From: Microbacterium profundi
GTDB lineage: Bacteria; Actinomycetota; Actinomycetes; Actinomycetales; Microbacteriaceae
Reading direction: 5' to 3'
DNA length: 64,000 nt
NCBI RefSeq assembly: GCF_000763375.1
Contig: NZ_JPSY01000001.1
Location: forward strand, 310,001 to 374,000
This document shows positions 35,744 to 45,193 of this stretch, piece after piece. A program made the translations under genes and the position numbers. The notes under the pieces were generated by a model that saw nothing but the letters and a program-made list of their open reading frames with translations, did no database searches and was not told the DNA's origin. Within the stretch, counting starts at the first letter, position 1; every line of letters starts with the position of its first letter.

Positions 35744-36655
35744 TCACTCGGGGGCCCGTTCGTTCAGTGCACCCGGCGCCCGATCCTCGTACCAGCCCTG
35801 GATGAGCGATCTCGCGATGGACGCCGGCCCTGGCAGGCCCACCGGGCCGTCGCCGTCGAGCGCGCTGCCGATTTCTTCGCGCGTGAACCAGCGCACGTCG
35901 ATGATCTCCTCGCCGTCGGGGCGTGCGCGGCGCTCGTCGGATGCTGTCGCGCGGAATCCGACCATGAGGGAACGCGGGTACGGCCACGGCTGAGAACCGA
36001 TGTAGCGGACGGAGTCGAGCCGTACTCCGGCCTCCTCCTCGATCTCGCGGTGCACCGTCAGCTCGAGCGATTCGCCGGCCTCCACGAAGCCGGCGAAGCA
36101 GGAGTACATCCGACCATGCCAGTTCGCGTTCGCACCGAGCAGCAGCCTCTCGCCGTCCTCGCTCTCGACCGCGACGATCACCGCAGGGTCCGTGCGCGGG
36201 AAGATGTCGTGCTGGCAGGCGCTGCACCTGCGCGACCATCCGCCCTGACGCAGCTCGGTGTCGGATCCACACTTCGCGCAGAAGCGCGCGTCGGTCAGCC
36301 ACCCGGCGAGTGCGATCGATTCGACGAGGAGCTCTGTGCTCTCGGGGTCGAGAAGGCCACCGGCATCGCGCAGTCCGAGCCAGGTCTCCGCCGGTGCCGC
36401 ATCGATCGAGTCGGAGGACACGGCCTCCACAGCGAGGAGAAGAGGACCCGTGTCGCTGTGCCTGCCGAGCAGAGCCCATTGCGCCTCTGCCACCTCGTCT
36501 GCCGCGACTGCGACCAGCACGCCGTCATCGATCCGGACGCGGCCGTCGCGCACGACGATCACGCGGACATCACCGGATGCGCGCAGCGCCTCGAGGATCC
36601 CCGGCTCGTCGCGCAGATGCGCGGCCCGGTCGAACAAGGCACGGCGGACAGTCAT
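35744..36655 (-). CDS. nudC: NAD+ diphosphatase
   Basis: 303 aa Nudix hydrolase. The zinc ribbon uses Cys126, Cys129, Cys144 and Cys147; the Nudix box spans about 190-212 (GFVEAGESLELTVHREIEEEAG); and SQPWPYPRS at 221-229 is the NudC-specific signature for NAD(H) substrates. It cleaves NAD(H) to NMN(H) and AMP, and family members also remove NAD caps from RNA. The ATG has AGGGAG upstream. Operon with uvrD2, as remembered for M. tuberculosis Rv3199c-Rv3198c. Confidence 0.96.
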   Translation of the reverse strand: MTVRRALFDRAAHLRDEPGILEALRASGDVRVIVVRDGRVRIDDGVLVAVAADEVAEAQWALLGRHSDTGPLLLAVEAVSSDSIDAAPAETWLGLRDAGGLLDPESTELLVESIALAGWLTDARFCAKCGSDTELRQGGWSRRCSACQHDIFPRTDPAVIVAVESEDGERLLLGANANWHGRMYSCFAGFVEAGESLELTVHREIEEEAGVRLDSVRYIGSQPWPYPRSLMVGFRATASDERRARPDGEEIIDVRWFTREEIGSALDGDGPVGLPGPASIARSLIQGWYEDRAPGALNERAPE

Positions 36656-36707
36656 CGACTCCCTCTCTCGCAGGCGTGGCGTAGGCGCAACCGCACCCGA
36701 GCGGACC

Positions 36708-36713
36708 TAACCT
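36708..36713 (+). promoter_or_regulatory. -10 box TAACCT before APH-fold gene
   Basis: TAACCT, 6-nt gap, ATG at 36720. The gap GGGGGC could also be read as a weak Shine-Dalgarno, but it is too close to the ATG. Confidence 0.5.
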
Positions 36714-36719
36714 GGGGGC

Positions 36720-38114
36720 ATGGCACGGTCTCCCTTTACTCTAGCGGCGGCGGTCACAGCCGCACTGTCCGGGGCGGAGGTCGTCGGGGCGCGAACTCTG
36801 ACAGCCGACGGCGACGGTCGGTTCGACTCAGCGGTCGTCACACTCGCCGATGGGCGCGAACTCGCGATCCGCGTCGGCGACGACGACGAGACGGCGCGCG
36901 AGCTCGCCTCCGAGTCGCTCGCGCTGCGCGCGCTGACCGCGGGTGCACGCGCCATGCTGCCCTTCCGAGCACCGGAATACGTCGGCGAGACGCGTCTCGC
37001 CGACGGTCGCGCACTCGTGACCGAACTGCTGCCCGGATTCCAGATCGAAGCGTCCCATGTGCCGGCAGGTCGCGGAGCGGCAGAGTCGATGGGGGCATCG
37101 ATCGCTGCAGTGCACGCGCTGCCCGCATCCGTGGTGCGCAGCGCCGGACTCACCGCCCGCAGTGCGGAGGAAGCCAGGGAAGAAGTCCGCCAACTCGTCG
37201 ATCGCGCCGCGGCGACCGGGCGCGTCCCCGCACGCCTCACTGTCCGCTGGCGCGAGGCCGTGGAGGACGACGATCTCTGGCGCTTCGAATCCGCCGTGAC
37301 ACTGGGCGGCGTGCAGGCGACGTCGTTCCTGTTCGAAGACGACCCCGATGCCGGCCCGTCCGTGATCGGCCTCGTGCACTGGCACGGACTCGCGCTCGGG
37401 GATCCCGCAGTCGACCTCGCCTGGCTCTCGTCCGCATCGGATGCCGCCGGCGATGTGCACGCGTCATACGCACAGGCCTCGGACCGAGCGCCCGATGGCG
37501 CGCTGGCACTGCGGGCACGGCTGCTGGCCGAGCTCGAGTTCGCGCGCTGGCTGGTGCACGGCGATGCGCTGCACCGCAGCGACATCGTGGACGACGCGGC
37601 AGGGCTGCTCGAAGCCCTGTCGGAAGGACTCCGCGAGAACGATCTGTCTGTGATCGCTCAGCGCAGCGAGGGCGTCGACTCCGCCATGGACGCGCTGGGG
37701 CGAGTGCCCGAGACAGCGTCGACGCACGTGAACACCGCCATGGAGACCGACGCGTACAACCCGCGGGATCTGCTCCCCGGCGAGGATGACGCGGTCGCCG
37801 ACGCACCTGTCGGTGGTCGTGCCGAAGATGGTCGCGTCGCAGGGGGTGACGTCTACGTGGGCGATTCCACCGAGGATCTCAGCGATCTCGCTGATTCCGA
37901 CCTGCTGCCTCACCCGGTCGCTGACCCTGTCGAAGCGCCCCCGCGAACCGAGCCGCACCCTTCGACAGGCTCAGGGAGCGGCTCCCGTCCAGGGAGCGGC
38001 TCCCGTCCAGGGAACGACTCCCGTCCAGGGAGCGACGACGCCGACCCCGCGGATGAGGCTCAGCGCGCCGCGCGCGCCGCGCTCCAGCGCTGGACCAACT
38101 CCTCCTCCGAATAG
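36720..38114 (+). CDS. aminoglycoside-phosphotransferase-fold protein, probable pseudokinase
   Basis: 464 aa. Residues about 20-300 follow the APH fold (RELAIRVGDDDETARELASESLALRAL, VTELLPGF, then HGLALGDPAVDLAWL). Where active members have HGDLHxGN, this protein has FESAVTLGGVQATS (189-202), and the Asp of the D-W/D-F magnesium motif is His220 (HWHGLALGDP). So the catalytic base, Asn and metal Asp are absent. Residues about 340-464 are a disordered tail containing repeat-encoded GSGSRPGSGSRPG. The last 55 bp overlap the adnB end antisense. Probably a binding or regulatory protein; role unknown. Confidence 0.75.
   Translation: MARSPFTLAAAVTAALSGAEVVGARTLTADGDGRFDSAVVTLADGRELAIRVGDDDETARELASESLALRALTAGARAMLPFRAPEYVGETRLADGRALVTELLPGFQIEASHVPAGRGAAESMGASIAAVHALPASVVRSAGLTARSAEEAREEVRQLVDRAAATGRVPARLTVRWREAVEDDDLWRFESAVTLGGVQATSFLFEDDPDAGPSVIGLVHWHGLALGDPAVDLAWLSSASDAAGDVHASYAQASDRAPDGALALRARLLAELEFARWLVHGDALHRSDIVDDAAGLLEALSEGLRENDLSVIAQRSEGVDSAMDALGRVPETASTHVNTAMETDAYNPRDLLPGEDDAVADAPVGGRAEDGRVAGGDVYVGDSTEDLSDLADSDLLPHPVADPVEAPPRTEPHPSTGSGSGSRPGSGSRPGNDSRPGSDDADPADEAQRAARAALQRWTNSSSE
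37958..38036. repeat. dispersed repeat copy plus 18-bp tandem repeat inside coding sequence
   Basis: CCCTTCGACAGGCTCAGGG at 37958-37976 runs into 18-bp units at 37973, 37991, 38009 and a partial at 38027 (AGGGAGCGGCTCCCGTCC). Each unit contains the near-palindrome GGGAGCGGCTCCC. The units keep the frame and encode Gly-Ser-Gly-Ser-Arg-Pro type repeats. Confidence 0.92.
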
Positions 38115-41100
38115 ACCCGGTCGCCACGGATGACGAGATCGTCACCGACGTAGTACAGCGCGACGTCGATCTCGTCGAGCGGCACTGCGAAGCGGCGGTG
38201 ATAGGCGAGGCGATACAGCGCGAGCTGCAGCATCCGCTCTTCGCGTTCCGAGGCGTTGCGCGGTGCCTTGCCGGTCTTCCAGTCGACGATCTCGATACGT
38301 CCGCCGCGATCCTCGCGGCGGTACACGGCATCCAGCTTGCAGATGACGATGTGACCCTCGCCCACCGCCCCTGCGACGGGCTCAGGGGTCGAAAGGTCGG
38401 TAGAGCCGGAACCCAGAGCGAAGTCGATCTCGATCTCGACGGCGATCGGCTGGCGCGTCGCCCATTCGCTCCCCTCGAAGATCTCGCGCAGACGCGCGAG
38501 GTCGGCCTCATCGGCGGCCGACACGCTCCACTGGTCGGGCTGCTCCTCGTCGGAGTCCCATAAGGCGCTCTCGGGACCGGCACCGGCTCCGACCAGCCCC
38601 GACCGATGCTCCACCCAGGCGTGGAACAGCGTGCCGAGGCGCGTCTGCCGGTACGGCCGCTCCGGCATGGGTCTGCTCAGGGCACGCACCGTGCCGTCGA
38701 AGTCGGTCACGTAGTCCTTGAACTTCGATGCAGGCACGCGCGCAGGCGGTTCCGCGCGGATGCCGCGCTGACGTTCGGCGCGCTCGGCGAGCAGTCGTCC
38801 CAGCTGCACGGAGGCAACCGGCTCTCCCTCGACGGCGCGCACGCGCGCGGCAGCGGACTCGACCACCGCACGACGGCCGCCCAGAGGATCCAGCGGCCAG
38901 ACACTGGTCTTTCCCTCCCCCGCGTACGGGTTCTCGTCATCGTCGACCGCTGCGATCGCATCGAGCCCCAGCACGTCGATGGCCTCGCACAGATACGGGC
39001 TCGCCTCACGAGGGCTCTTCTGCCCCGCCCAGTGCGCTCCGGTCAGAAGCAGATCGGTGCGCGCACGGGTGATCGCCACGTATGCGAGCCGGCGCTCCTC
39101 CTGCTGCTGGTACTCGCGGTAGGCGTCCTTGAACACCGTGAGTGCGCCGGGGCCGGACTTGCTCCTGCTCGTCAGAGATGCCACGCCCGCCTTGAGCCGC
39201 TTCTGCGGATCGAGGTCGGCATCCGCCGGCGGATCCCACTGGAAGTGCGGCAGCGCGGCGCTGTCGCCACGCAGTGCGAAGGGCAGCACACCGAATCCGA
39301 ACCAGCCCGACGTGTCGGTGGGACGAGAGGGAAGCTCTCCCTCGACGAACCGCACCACGGCGACGGCATCCCATTCGAGTCCCTTGGAGCCGTGGATCGT
39401 GAGCAGCTGGACGACGCCCGGCTCGGGGGGCTCCGGCCGGGGCATCAGCTCATCCGTGCTCTCGGCCTTGTCGAGCCACGCCAGCAGCGACCCGATCGTG
39501 CCGCGGTCGTCGGCGGTGAGGAACGCACGCACCTCGTCCGCGAAGGCGCGCAGCTGCGTCGCCGCGACGCGGGCGGGTCCGCGGGTCTCGTTGGAGGCGA
39601 GTTCGATGTCGAGTCGGAGTTCGATCTCGATCAGGCGGATGAGCTCCGGAATCGGTTGCGCCGACGCACGACGCAGGCGCTCGAGCATCTCACCCGCCGC
39701 GCGTATCCGCGCCCGCCCCTCTTCGGTGATGCGTTCGATGAGTCGATAGTCGTCGCGGAGCCCGCGCACCACATCGACGGCATCCACGATCGACACGGCT
39801 TCGTCGGCGCCCCGTGAGGAGCGGATGCGCGCGCGCAGCTCGTCGGGCAGCGGCAGCAGTCCGCTGTCACGTCTGGACAGTTCCGAGGCGAGGTCGTACA
39901 GCGCACCCATGTCGGCGAGGCCGACGCCGAACCTCGGCCCTACGAGCAGTCGGATGAGCGCGGAGCCCGCGTTCGGATCGTGGAGGACACGCAGCGTGGA
40001 CACCACATCGACCACCTCCGGCGTGGTCAGTAGACCGCCGAGGCCGAGGATGCGGTGCGGGATGCCCCGCGCCGCGAGCGCCTCGGCGAAGGTCTGCATG
40101 TGACGCTTGGATCGGAACAGGACAGCCCCCGTGTGGGGTGACGCCCCCGCGCGCGCCGATGTCGCGTATACCGCTCGCCGCTCGGCGAACCACTCCGCCA
40201 CCTCAGCCGCCTCGTCATGCACAGTGAGCGGGTACCGGATGCCGACCGCGCCGGTCCCCGCGCCGGGGCGCGGCTCGAGCGGCGGGACGTCGAGTCCGGG
40301 GCGTCGAAGCGGCTCGAGCACCCGATTGGCCACGTCGAGAATGGTGCTGTCGTTGCGCCAGCTCGTCATGAGGCTGAAGTCCGCAGGCGCCGTATCGCGG
40401 GCGAAAGTGCGCGCGAACGCGTAGAGGTTGTCGGCGCTCGCACCGCGCCAGCCGTAGATCGACTGGTGCGGGTCGCCGACCGCCATGACGGCCGAGTCCC
40501 GGAACACTTCGGCGAGGAACTGCGTCTGGATCACCGAGGTGTCCTGATATTCGTCCAGCAGCACCACCCGATGCTGCTCGCGCAGGTCGGCGCGCACATC
40601 GGGTGATGCTTCCACGATGTCGTAGGCGCCGCTCACCTGATCTGCGAAGTCGAGCACACCCCTGCGCTGCTTCTCGGCGATGTACGCCCGCACGAGCGCG
40701 GTGAGCGTGGGCAGCGCGAGCAGGTTGTCGGCGACCTTCGCGATGTCGGCGTTGCTGCGATACGGCGCGAAGGCGACCGCATGCTCGAGCGCGATCCGCT
40801 CCGCCCTCTCCAGATCGGCTCGGTGGTCGAGCGCGTCGCCGGCGAGCCGCTGCACCGCGTCGACGACTGTGCCGACGGCGTACTCGATGCCCTCCAGCTC
40901 CGGCAGGTCGGCCCGCAGCACGACCTCGCGCGCCAGCATCCAGGACCCAGCCTGGCTCAGCATGGCGACGTCTGGGTCACGGCCGATCCGGGGCGCATGC
41001 TCGCGCACGATCGAGTCGGCGAACGCGTTGTACGTCGAGACGCGGGGGCGGATCATCAGATCCTCCGCCGTCCGCGGCGAGGTCGGATCCCATCCGGTCT

Positions 41101-41533
41101 CGAAGTGCTCGGCGAGCTCGCCGAGGACCTGCGAGCGCACCAGCGAACGCTGTGCGCCAGGAGATGCCTCGTCGACGCGTCTCAGCATCCCGGCGGCGAT
41201 GATCTCCGGGACGTGCGGGAGCAGGCCGCGCTGGCCGTATTCGTCGATCACCGCGAGCCGCGCGGCGATGCGTTCGGCCAGCTCGCCTGCGGCCTTGCGG
41301 GTGAAGGTCAGCCCGAGGATCTCGTCGCGGCGCACATGCCCGTTCGCGACGAGCCAGACGACGCGGCCCGACATGGTCTCGGTCTTCCCACTGCCCGCAC
41401 CGGCGACCACGAGCGCAGGCGTGGGTGGTGCCTCGATGACGCGCTGCTGCGCCGTCGTGGGTGGGGGCTGTCCGAGTGCCGCTGCCACCTCGAGCGCCGA
41501 GAGGCCTGGGCCCTGCGCATTCCACGACGTCAT
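38060..41533 (-). CDS. adnB: AdnB subunit of AdnAB helicase-nuclease
   Basis: 1157 aa. UvrD-type motor with Walker A GAGSGKT at 45-51, motif II LLDEYQDTSVIQTQF, GDPHQSIYGWRGA and TIHGSKGLEWDAVAVV, followed by a C-terminal RecB-like nuclease: LDAVYR...IEIVDWKTGK...QLALYR. Mycobacterial AdnAB, the actinobacterial functional counterpart of RecBCD/AddAB, unwinds and resects double-strand breaks; AdnB is its lead motor. The ATG at 41533 overlaps the adnA stop (ATGA). Residues ~1055-1070 (STPEPVAGAVGEG) are encoded by a degenerate copy of the dispersed repeat at 38368-38388. Confidence 0.92.
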   Translation of the reverse strand: MTSWNAQGPGLSALEVAAALGQPPPTTAQQRVIEAPPTPALVVAGAGSGKTETMSGRVVWLVANGHVRRDEILGLTFTRKAAGELAERIAARLAVIDEYGQRGLLPHVPEIIAAGMLRRVDEASPGAQRSLVRSQVLGELAEHFETGWDPTSPRTAEDLMIRPRVSTYNAFADSIVREHAPRIGRDPDVAMLSQAGSWMLAREVVLRADLPELEGIEYAVGTVVDAVQRLAGDALDHRADLERAERIALEHAVAFAPYRSNADIAKVADNLLALPTLTALVRAYIAEKQRRGVLDFADQVSGAYDIVEASPDVRADLREQHRVVLLDEYQDTSVIQTQFLAEVFRDSAVMAVGDPHQSIYGWRGASADNLYAFARTFARDTAPADFSLMTSWRNDSTILDVANRVLEPLRRPGLDVPPLEPRPGAGTGAVGIRYPLTVHDEAAEVAEWFAERRAVYATSARAGASPHTGAVLFRSKRHMQTFAEALAARGIPHRILGLGGLLTTPEVVDVVSTLRVLHDPNAGSALIRLLVGPRFGVGLADMGALYDLASELSRRDSGLLPLPDELRARIRSSRGADEAVSIVDAVDVVRGLRDDYRLIERITEEGRARIRAAGEMLERLRRASAQPIPELIRLIEIELRLDIELASNETRGPARVAATQLRAFADEVRAFLTADDRGTIGSLLAWLDKAESTDELMPRPEPPEPGVVQLLTIHGSKGLEWDAVAVVRFVEGELPSRPTDTSGWFGFGVLPFALRGDSAALPHFQWDPPADADLDPQKRLKAGVASLTSRSKSGPGALTVFKDAYREYQQQEERRLAYVAITRARTDLLLTGAHWAGQKSPREASPYLCEAIDVLGLDAIAAVDDDENPYAGEGKTSVWPLDPLGGRRAVVESAAARVRAVEGEPVASVQLGRLLAERAERQRGIRAEPPARVPASKFKDYVTDFDGTVRALSRPMPERPYRQTRLGTLFHAWVEHRSGLVGAGAGPESALWDSDEEQPDQWSVSAADEADLARLREIFEGSEWATRQPIAVEIEIDFALGSGSTDLSTPEPVAGAVGEGHIVICKLDAVYRREDRGGRIEIVDWKTGKAPRNASEREERMLQLALYRLAYHRRFAVPLDEIDVALYYVGDDLVIRGDRVYSEEELVQRWSAARAAR
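38368..38388. repeat. degenerate dispersed-repeat copy within adnB
   Basis: CCCCTGCGACGGGCTCAGG resembles the CCCTTCGACAGGCTCAGGG unit at 14565-14727, 30372 and 37958. In adnB it encodes part of a loop (PEPVAGAVG) just before the nuclease-domain strand VICKLDAVYR. Confidence 0.6.
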
Positions 41534-44500
41534 GCACTGACCGCCGGCACGGTGTGGATGCGGCACGGGTGCACACGCCACTGCACGTCGGCGCAGTGCG
41601 CCTCGACGTGAGCGGTGAAGCTGTCTCCCGACATCCCCCTGGCCGCCGATGCGAGCCGGTTCAGGAATCGGGTGCGCGCATCACCCATCAACGTGTGCTG
41701 ATGGGCCACACGGTAATCGCTGCCGGCCAGCGTGTTGGCGACGAGCAGCAGCCGGGCACCCGCGAGCGCGCCGGCATCGGCGCCGTCGATCAGACCATGG
41801 TCGACTGCGACCTGATAGGCCGCGAGCTGCGCGTGCTCCTCGACTTTGGCATCGGTGGTCGGCTCGTTCTTGCCGGTCTTCAGATCCACGACGACGACCC
41901 GTTCTCCGTTCGTTCCCTCCGCCATGTCGGTCCAGCCGCGACCTCGTGCGGCAGCATGCTCTCCCTTGCCGGTCGGGTACGCCTCGACCCGATCGATGAA
42001 ACCGTGCACGACCGCCCGGTTCGGGCCGTCGGCTTCCTCGCCCACATGCACGGCCGGCGCCTCGACGGGGTCGTCGTCCGTGCGCGGCTCCTCGACGGCG
42101 GCGACGTCAACGGCGAAACGGAACTCCACCTCGCTCGCGAGCACGCGTCCGCGATCACCGGCCACCTCCCCGAGGTAGGCGTGCAGGCGTTCGATGTACA
42201 GATCAGCGCGGCGGCGCTCCTTGCGCCCGATCCATGCCGTCTCGAAGTCGAGCTCGGGCCAGTGCTCTTCGACAACAGCCCGCAGTTTCTCGAGATCGCC
42301 GTCGGTGACCGTCTCCATCGCCTCATGGATGATCGTGCCCATCCCGGCCGACGGTGGCAGCACCGTATCGCCGCCGAGCGCCGCGATCGCCCAGTTCAGT
42401 TCGCACTCCTCGAACGATTCCATCTTCGACGGTGAGACGCGCGCGGCCCTGATCGACAGATCGTGCAACGGCGCCGACGTCGACGACGCGGCGATGCCGT
42501 ACCACTCGCGCGGGTCTGCGCCAGGCACACCCTCGCGTGCCAGCACCGAGAGCTGACCCGCCGCATCCGCTCGGGTGTCGGCGTCGGGGGAACTCGTGAG
42601 TGTGCGCCGATGCCGGGCGACGAGGCCCCGCAGGGTGAGCGGGTGCTCGGCCGCGGGGTGCGCGGATGCGGGCGGCGGTTCCGGCAGGAACCCGAAGAAC
42701 GCACTGGGGCCTGTGGCATCGTCATCCACCGCGGTGACGACGATGCGTGAGCGCGCCCGCGACAGCGCCCGAACGAAGAGGCGCAATTCGTCATGCAGGG
42801 CATCACGGCGCCGATCCAGTACGCCAGGCGCCGTCTCGGGCTCACCGGAGCGCGCGGCGGTGACGGCATCGGCCAGGCGCCACGTCTCGAGCAGCCCCCC
42901 GCGCAGCCGGACGTTCGGCCACACCCCGTCCTGCACTCCCGCGACGATGACGGCATCGAACTGCGTGCCCAGCGCCGTCGCGGGTGTCAGCAGCGTCACG
43001 AGTCCGGGCCTGTCGGGCGTGGAGAGCGTGTCTTCCGGCACTTCGCTGTCGAGGATGTCTCGCACGAACGCATCAGCGCGCTCATTCGGCGTGCGCTCGA
43101 CGAAGCGCTTGGCCGCGTCGAACAGGGCGACGAGTGCATCGAGCGCCCTGGCGGTCTCTCCGCCGCCCGGCTGCTCCGCCGCCGCCCGCCAGTACTGCTG
43201 CAGCTTGGAACCGTCGAGGGCGCGCGAGCCATCCCAGATGCGCCAGAGCAGCTCGTGGATCGTCTCCCCCGCCTCAGCCGCGGCGGCCGTCTCGGCGAGC
43301 GTCGTGGCGAAACGTGCAGCGACTCTCGCCTCGGGCGCGTCGACGAATGTGAAATGCGCGGGAAAGGCCATGGCCTGGCGCAGCAGCTCGGAAGCCGGCG
43401 TCGATCCCCCGTCGGCGAGTTCGACGTGGCGCAGCCGCGCCCGCAGGCGGCGGAGGCCGACGGCATCCATCCCTCCGAACGGCGAACGCAGCGCGTCGAC
43501 GAGCATCTCGGGTTCACGGGCCTCGACCGGGGTGAGCGCCAACCGCACGATGCCGACGATGTCGCGCACGACGCCCTCGCTGCCGAGTGGCCGTTGCACA
43601 CCGGCTGCCCGCGTCGGCACCTCGCGCGCGGCGAGCTCGGTCTCGAGCGACGTCACCTGCCTGGTGTCGTGGGCGATCACTGCCATGTCGCTCCACGCGA
43701 TCCCATGCGTGAGATGCCAGTCGCGCAGCGTGCCCGCGATGCGGTCGGCCTCTTCATACGGTGACGGGGCGAGGAAGGCCTGCACCGGCGCGTCGGCGGA
43801 TGCCGGCGTGTCGAGGACCTCGGGTGCGGGGCCCGGTGCGCGACGGTGCTCGACTCGTCCGGCGACGCCGATCGCCTGAGTGACGGTGCGGGTCAGATCG
43901 GTGAGCGCCGGCCTCTGACGATGCGGCGTCTCCAGTACGAAAAGGCGCTCGAGCACCCCGGAGAGCTCATGGAACAGCTGCGGGCTCGCCCCGCGGAACG
44001 CCCCGGAGGAGATATCGGGATCGCCGAACGCGAGGACCGCGATGCCCCGTGCGCGCAACGCGCGCACCATGGTGATGCCGCCTCTGGTGATCTCCTGCGC
44101 GTCATCGATCAGCACGACTCGCAGCGGCGCGAGCGGGCCGAGGATCGCAGCATCGGCATCGCGGAGGATCGCCGCCGCCTCACTGAGCAGATCCGCCGCG
44201 TCGCGGTACGCGGTGCGCATGCCGGCGAGCACGGCGCGGTACTCGTCGACGAACGCGCCGACCGCACGCCAGACCGGCCGCTGCGAAGCCTGCAACTCGT
44301 GCGGCTGCACTCCCAGTTCGGTGCACTCCGCGAGGAAGGCGCGCAGTTCGGAGCGGAATCCCTTCGAGGCGCGCACGCCGGCGCTCAGAGCCTCGGGCCA
44401 TCGCGACGGGTGCCCTGCCGTCTCGTCGTCGAGGTCGCCGGCGAGCAGATCGGCGATGATGCGGTCCTGGTCGGCGCCGGTGAGCAGCGCCGGAGGCTCT

Positions 44501-44802
44501 TCACCCGCGTTGACCATCGCACCGCGGACGAGCTGGAAGGCGAATGATCCGAGGGATCGGGCCAGCGGGCCAGGAGTCGCCTGACCGATGCGCACGCCGA
44601 TGCGGTCGCGCAGCACGGTCGCCGCCTGGCGGTTCGGGGTCAGCACCAGCACCTCTTCGGCCGCGAGCGCGTGATGGCCGAGAAGCGCGGCGACCCGGTC
44701 GATAAGGGTCTGCGTCTTGCCTGTTCCCGGAGCACCGATGATGACTCCGGATGCTTCGGCAGCCGCCTCGACGACGGCTCGCTGCCCGGCATCCTCTGTC
44801 AT
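41530..44802 (-). CDS. adnA: AdnA subunit of AdnAB helicase-nuclease
   Basis: 1090 aa. N-terminal UvrD-like motor (Walker A GAPGTGKT at 23-30; motif Ia LTPNRQAATVLRDR; motif II VVLIDDAQEI with Asp-Asp instead of Asp-Glu) and a C-terminal nuclease domain: GFIDRVEAY...VVVDLKTGK...QLAAYQ. Three cysteines flank the nuclease (EECELNW, and HCADVQWRVHPC at the end); an Fe-S cluster is conceivable but one ligand short. TAGCGT with a 7-nt gap fixes the ATG at 44802 over the GTG ten codons upstream. First gene of the adnA-adnB operon. Confidence 0.9.
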   Translation of the reverse strand: MTEDAGQRAVVEAAAEASGVIIGAPGTGKTQTLIDRVAALLGHHALAAEEVLVLTPNRQAATVLRDRIGVRIGQATPGPLARSLGSFAFQLVRGAMVNAGEEPPALLTGADQDRIIADLLAGDLDDETAGHPSRWPEALSAGVRASKGFRSELRAFLAECTELGVQPHELQASQRPVWRAVGAFVDEYRAVLAGMRTAYRDAADLLSEAAAILRDADAAILGPLAPLRVVLIDDAQEITRGGITMVRALRARGIAVLAFGDPDISSGAFRGASPQLFHELSGVLERLFVLETPHRQRPALTDLTRTVTQAIGVAGRVEHRRAPGPAPEVLDTPASADAPVQAFLAPSPYEEADRIAGTLRDWHLTHGIAWSDMAVIAHDTRQVTSLETELAAREVPTRAAGVQRPLGSEGVVRDIVGIVRLALTPVEAREPEMLVDALRSPFGGMDAVGLRRLRARLRHVELADGGSTPASELLRQAMAFPAHFTFVDAPEARVAARFATTLAETAAAAEAGETIHELLWRIWDGSRALDGSKLQQYWRAAAEQPGGGETARALDALVALFDAAKRFVERTPNERADAFVRDILDSEVPEDTLSTPDRPGLVTLLTPATALGTQFDAVIVAGVQDGVWPNVRLRGGLLETWRLADAVTAARSGEPETAPGVLDRRRDALHDELRLFVRALSRARSRIVVTAVDDDATGPSAFFGFLPEPPPASAHPAAEHPLTLRGLVARHRRTLTSSPDADTRADAAGQLSVLAREGVPGADPREWYGIAASSTSAPLHDLSIRAARVSPSKMESFEECELNWAIAALGGDTVLPPSAGMGTIIHEAMETVTDGDLEKLRAVVEEHWPELDFETAWIGRKERRRADLYIERLHAYLGEVAGDRGRVLASEVEFRFAVDVAAVEEPRTDDDPVEAPAVHVGEEADGPNRAVVHGFIDRVEAYPTGKGEHAAARGRGWTDMAEGTNGERVVVVDLKTGKNEPTTDAKVEEHAQLAAYQVAVDHGLIDGADAGALAGARLLLVANTLAGSDYRVAHQHTLMGDARTRFLNRLASAARGMSGDSFTAHVEAHCADVQWRVHPCRIHTVPAVSA

Positions 44803-44809
44803 GGCATCC

Positions 44810-44815
44810 ACGCTA
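44810..44815 (-). promoter_or_regulatory. -10 box TAGCGT before adnA
   Basis: TAGCGT, then GGATGCC, then ATG at 44802. No Shine-Dalgarno. This spacing decides the start choice. Confidence 0.55.
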
Positions 44816-44962
44816 GTCCGAGCTCCGGACACTGCCTGACCGCGTCGCGGAGGAACCCGACCTCGCTTGTGCGCCCAGGGCGAAACCGGGCCCCGCGCCC
44901 GATCCGGCTCGACATCACCGGGGTAGAGTTGGGCGCAGTCCCCGAATCTTCAAGGAGCACGC

Positions 44963-45187
44963 GTGGAAATCCGCATCGGCATCATCAACACCGGCCGCGA
45001 ACTGAACTTCGAGACGTCCACCAGCCCGGATGATGTCCGCGCCCAGGTGACCGCGGCACTCGAGCAGAACGCCGCGCAGGTGAGCTTCACCGATGTGAAG
45101 GGCAACTCGTACATCGTGCCGACCGCGAACCTGGCATTCATCGAACTCGGCACCGAAGAATCGCGTCGCGTCGGCTTCGTCGCCTGA
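44963..45187 (+). CDS. DUF3107 family small protein
   Basis: 74 aa. EIRIGIINTGRELNFETSTSPDDVRAQV and YIVPTANLAFIELGTEESRRVGF are the signature of DUF3107, a family limited to actinobacteria (M. tuberculosis Rv3208A, by memory). GTG start with AAGGAG 7 nt upstream. A TAGAGT box at 44924-44929 is a candidate -10. Divergent from adnA. Function unknown. Confidence 0.92.
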   Translation: MEIRIGIINTGRELNFETSTSPDDVRAQVTAALEQNAAQVSFTDVKGNSYIVPTANLAFIELGTEESRRVGFVA

Positions 45188-45193
45188 CCGGCG

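Noticed and set aside
44250..44802. Fe-S cluster in AdnA
   Set aside because: Only three suitable cysteines are found around the nuclease domain (at the other end of the gene), one short of a four-Cys cluster; not claimed.
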